A model generated the notes under the pieces. It was not told the DNA's origin. It did no database searches and worked only from the letters and a program-made list of their open reading frames with translations. Below are positions 61,321-64,000 of a stretch of DNA of 64,000 nucleotides, piece by piece (the first letter of the stretch is position 1; every line of letters starts with the position of its first letter). The position numbers and the translations under genes are program-made. Source of the DNA: Chaetoderma sp. LZ-2023a (lineage: Eukaryota > Mollusca > Caudofoveata > Chaetodermatida > Chaetodermatidae); contig CM067367.1 in the NCBI GenBank assembly GCA_034401795.1, positions 82,507,426 to 82,571,425 of the forward strand, written 5' to 3'.

Positions 61321-62350
61321 GGGATGTCCTTAATGAAGAAAGCGTGGTGGTCGTACACGCCTATTGTCATGATGGTCTGATAGTGTGCAGGTTTCCTGGT
61401 CAGATGCCAGCTACCCTCTTCAGTGGGCTCATAAACACGAATACCTGGCTTCGCAAATAACTCTACCTTGTCCAAGCTGGTCTAGGGACGTCTTTGGTAC
61501 ATCAGCCACAGGCCTGTTCAGGCCATAGAACTGTTTAACAAGCTCTCGTGCAGGAGCTGTACTTCTATCAGCTCTTGCACCCTGCTGGACTGCTAGACAT
61601 CTCCAGAGGCACATGTTCTCTTTGTTGGGCCAATTGATAATGTCTGGGTCGAGGCGGGCTTGCTCTCTGCCCTCCACCCAAGTCTGGGTCTCTCCTAGTG
61701 TATTCATCCAGGGACTTCCTGGAGCATTCTTGTGGAAGAGCATTATCCTACCATCCTTGATGTGGCGGATTCGATAGGCGTGGGTATACCTAAGGTAGAA
61801 GGCGTTCTGAACAGTCCGCAGCTTGTCCATGATCCGACCTGTAATCTCTCCTTCTAGCCCTCTGAAGAATGTCCAGCATATTGTTCGCCGTCCTCTCCTC
61901 TGTCTCCCTCTCACCGAGACCCTCGTTGAGAATCTGCTGACCTCGCCTTATACTCCGGGCTAGGGTTTCAGATCTCGGTCCCCTCATTAATCGTCTTCTG
62001 ATTCGGTCTAGAAGAGGTAGGGATTCTTGTGGATGGCTTGCCATCCGAGTTGCTACAGCTTTGGCCCGTAAGCTGACATTCGTCTCGTACAACTGACAAC
62101 TCTCGCGGAGCAGCTGTGCTTTCTTGTGAGGGTTCCATGGATCCTCAGAGGTGAGCACTGGAAACCTCCCTGTCTGTTTTGCTCAAGAGAGTGGCTTTAG
62201 CCACTCCTTGGCAAGGGTGGGGAGTCGCTTTCACCACTCCTCGTCATTGGCATGTGCAATCATCTGGAGCAGGTCGGCTTTGCGGGCCTTAGAATAACCT
62301 CTAAGACCGAATTGCTTTGCCATCACTCGAAGCTGTGTTACAGTAGCCAT
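61321..62350 (-). pseudogene. POLB N-terminal remnant of P2
   Basis: Starts MATVTQLRVMAKQFGLRGYS at 62350 (SAP-like region), has stops near 62210-62180, then is open through EDPWNPHKKAQLLRESCQLY, LNEGLGERETEERTA and FHKNAPGSPWMNTLG, CLWRCLAVQQGARADRST and on to the breakpoint. The zinc finger, nuclease-like, exonuclease and polymerase parts are gone. Only one N-terminal module is present, against the duplicated module in P1. Confidence 0.82.
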
Positions 62351-62485
62351 GATGCAAGGTCTATATTTAGATCTTAAACATTTCTGACTTACAGTAACCC
62401 TAATGCAAGGTCTATATATTAGATCTTAAACGTTTCTGACCCTCTTCGAGGGTGTTACAGTAAGTGGCGAGCAGTACCTGTGGCT

Positions 62486-62862
62486 GGTGTATATCCCTGT
62501 GGATGCCTGTCTCTAAATGGATGTTCAGACCCTATTGTGTGTGTCGATCAGTACCTGTGGGTGGTGTATATCCCTGTGGATGTCTGTCTCTAAATTAGTG
62601 TTCAGACCCTATTATGTGTGGCGATCAGTACCTGTGGGTGGTGTATATCCCTGTGGATGCCTGTCTCTAAATGGATGTTCAGACCCTATTATGTGTGGTG
62701 ATCAGTACCTGTGGGTGGTGTATATCCCTGTGGATGTCTGTCTCTAAATGGGCGTTCAGACCCTATTATGTGTGGCGATCAGTACCTGTGGGTGGTGTAT
62801 ATCCCTGTGGAGGCCTGTCTCTAAATGCGTGGCATGACGCGTTTAAGTTCTTCCATAACTAA
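62486..62862 (+). repeat. P2 subterminal 77-bp tandem array
   Basis: Five units starting GGTGTATATCCCTGTGGA at 62486, 62563, 62640, 62717 and 62794, exactly 77 bp apart. Each ends in CGATCAGTACCTGTGGGT. The plus-strand frames 62517-62862 are translated repeats. Confidence 0.96.
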
Positions 62863-62897
62863 ACTGAACTTTCTCCTGGCACAGACCTTCTTGTAGT

Positions 62898-63086
62898 TCA
62901 TTCTGTTGGAATGTTTACGCTCCCCCCCCCCCCGCATGCTTTACATAGTCCACAGTCTGTATAAATACCTGCCCCGCATCCTCTGCACGGCTTCGGCTCA
63001 ACAGCAGCCTGCTGAATCTGAGCATTGTGTGTCGCACAATATTCTCCAACACAGTTCCTTAAGCATTGAAAAGGCTTACCTCGCAT
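62898..63086 (-). CDS. Small zinc-ribbon-like Polinton protein (62 aa)
   Basis: MRGKPFQCLRNCVGEYCATH, then PCRGCGAGIYTDCGLCKACG: eight or more Cys in C-x3-C, C-x2-C and C-x2-C-x2-C spacing, typical of small zinc-binding proteins. I recall similar small ORFs next to Polinton ends. It lies outside the 77-bp array, which P1 does not match, so P2 probably extends at least this far. A C-run (62922-62934) sits inside the 3' part and may have shifted the end. 62863-62897 and 63087-63119 hold nothing else. Confidence 0.55.
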   Translation of the reverse strand: MRGKPFQCLRNCVGEYCATHNAQIQQAAVEPKPCRGCGAGIYTDCGLCKACGGGGSVNIPTE

Positions 63087-63119
63087 AAGCTATTTGCATG
63101 TATTATAATGCAAGTCTAA

Positions 63120-64000
63120 TTCTCCTTCGATGAATACTCACCATTCTGTTACTTCTGATATACAGCTGGCCCTGACAGCTGGCTCTAGGTCTATAGACGT
63201 AGAAAGCTTTACCGACTCCTTGGAACCGGGTACTCGGCTCCCAACTGCCGAGTACCCGTCTACCATAGAGCTCATTCTTGTTTGCATAGCAACAAGAGCA
63301 ATACATGCTTTTTAGCAGTTGGAAAGATTGAGAAATAAAAGTCTACGTCTTTGTGTAAACTGTGAGTGTGATAGCTAGTGCTCTTTTGCAAGGATATTTG
63401 GATAATATGCATACCGCCGATGATAACCAGGTCGTATATTTCCTTATTATTCCATAGTTAAAAGACTTAGGTCTCTAAATTTCGTTTGTGTCGCATGTTC
63501 CAATTTCTAACCCCAAAGAATCTGGGACGTGTGTTAACAACGAGATATGCCGGATGGTCGCCTTCTTTAACCCCAACAGGCGATCGGCAGATATGAAAAT
63601 AGGTGTTTGCTACGGTATTTGTAACACGAATATCGGCTGACGTCGTTCTCCGTAAGATCCGAGCGGGTGACGTTACACCCGTGGTGCTCGGATGTTTATG
63701 TGAAGAAAATTTTTCATTAATTTGCGCATCTTGTTCTGGGTGCTGCGTACTAAAAAATGGTACCAGAAAACTTTGGAATGTTCAAGTTTTGCGTGTTATC
63801 ACGATCTGTTTGCAATGATCGGTGGTTTCAAAATTCTTGATTTAGATGTGTGGTCTGCGGTTTTACCGTGTGCTACAGCAGTTTGTTTACATTTTGTTGT
63901 TTCTTCACATATCGTTTTGGCTTTCGTTAGGAGTATAATTTATATTAATTGGTAAATATACCCCGAATGCTATGCGATATGATTCTTGGTTCCGTTATAC
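63120..64000 (+). mobile_element. DIRS3, 5' end only (continues beyond window)
   Basis: Begins TTCTCCTTCGATGAATACTC directly after GTCTAA, followed by the inverted repeat with the GGGTACTCGGC hairpin (63228-63260) and the leader homologous to DIRS2 49990-50600. The CRE-hairpin counterpart is at 63657-63694 (GTGACGTTACACCC). The same orientation as DIRS2. Coding regions would lie outside the window. Confidence 0.9.

Larger units (their letters stand above)
47832..63119 (-). mobile_element. Polinton/Maverick P2, deletion derivative, opposite orientation to P1
   Basis: Begins AGTAGTATAGCC and shares P1's terminal sequences (CTCTCTCAACTGG, then CCATGGCCAAGTATATAAAA). Gene order matches P1 reversed: secreted gene, 290-aa gene, MPIV gene, large conserved gene, small genes, POLB N-terminus, 77-bp repeats. 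The block from mid-POLB through INT, capsid-type and ATPase-like genes is missing, joined at a CCAAG microhomology near 61317-61322. DIRS2 lies inside. The right end is not certain: Polinton-like sequence continues to 63119, where DIRS3 starts. It could move only with proteins from another element. Confidence 0.88.

Noticed and set aside
62486..62862. Regular 77-bp direct repeats as a possible CRISPR array
   Set aside because: Units are contiguous with no unique spacers, and the context is a eukaryotic Polinton end.

Overview
This window is animal nuclear DNA made almost entirely of nested transposable elements. I find no host gene, rRNA operon, CRISPR array or bacterial-style operon. The mix (Polinton/Maverick, DIRS, hAT with BED finger, APE-type LINEs, tRNA-derived SINE, many microsatellites) suits a marine invertebrate, perhaps a mollusc; that taxon guess is weak.

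Region 1 (1-32745) is a nest four layers deep. A decayed LINE (1-1736 and 31813-32745) was split by Polinton P1 (1737-31812). P1 has terminal inverted repeats starting AGTAGTAGTG/AGGAGTAGTG and is flanked by ACCTG on both sides; removing it restores the LINE reading frame. P1's DNA polymerase gene was hit twice: by an unclassified TG...CA element (7137-10634, CAAG target duplication) and by hAT1 (10824-21858, CTACGCAT target duplication). hAT1's transposase gene was then hit by DIRS1 (12269-19339, no target duplication). Subtracting the insertions leaves P1 at about 15.5 kb, a normal Polinton size. P1 carries POLB and INT (converging and overlapping), a capsid-type gene, an ATPase-like gene, about ten small Polinton genes, and a short secreted-protein gene at the right end.

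Region 2 (32745-47831) holds LINE debris and a segmental duplication, copy A (34171-38540) and copy B (39358-47815). Both carry the same dead jockey-like LINE with shared stop codons. Copy B alone later received a tRNA-derived SINE (41877-42062) and hAT2 (42355-46303), whose 616-codon transposase is intact.

Region 3 (47832-64000) is a second Polinton, P2, in the opposite orientation. It has lost most of POLB plus INT, the capsid-type gene and the ATPase-like gene through one internal deletion, but keeps both end regions and several small genes. DIRS2 (49752-58371) interrupts one small gene; its gag carries a 1533-bp tandem duplication. DIRS3 starts at 63120 and runs off the window.

The most useful points are: exact empty-site reconstructions giving the order of insertion; two DIRS insertions at the same hexamer (ATCTCC) without target duplication; the circle-junction copy kept in both DIRS internal complementary regions; a deletion-derivative Polinton with microhomology at its breakpoint; and Polinton-encoded secreted or Cys-rich small proteins of unknown role.
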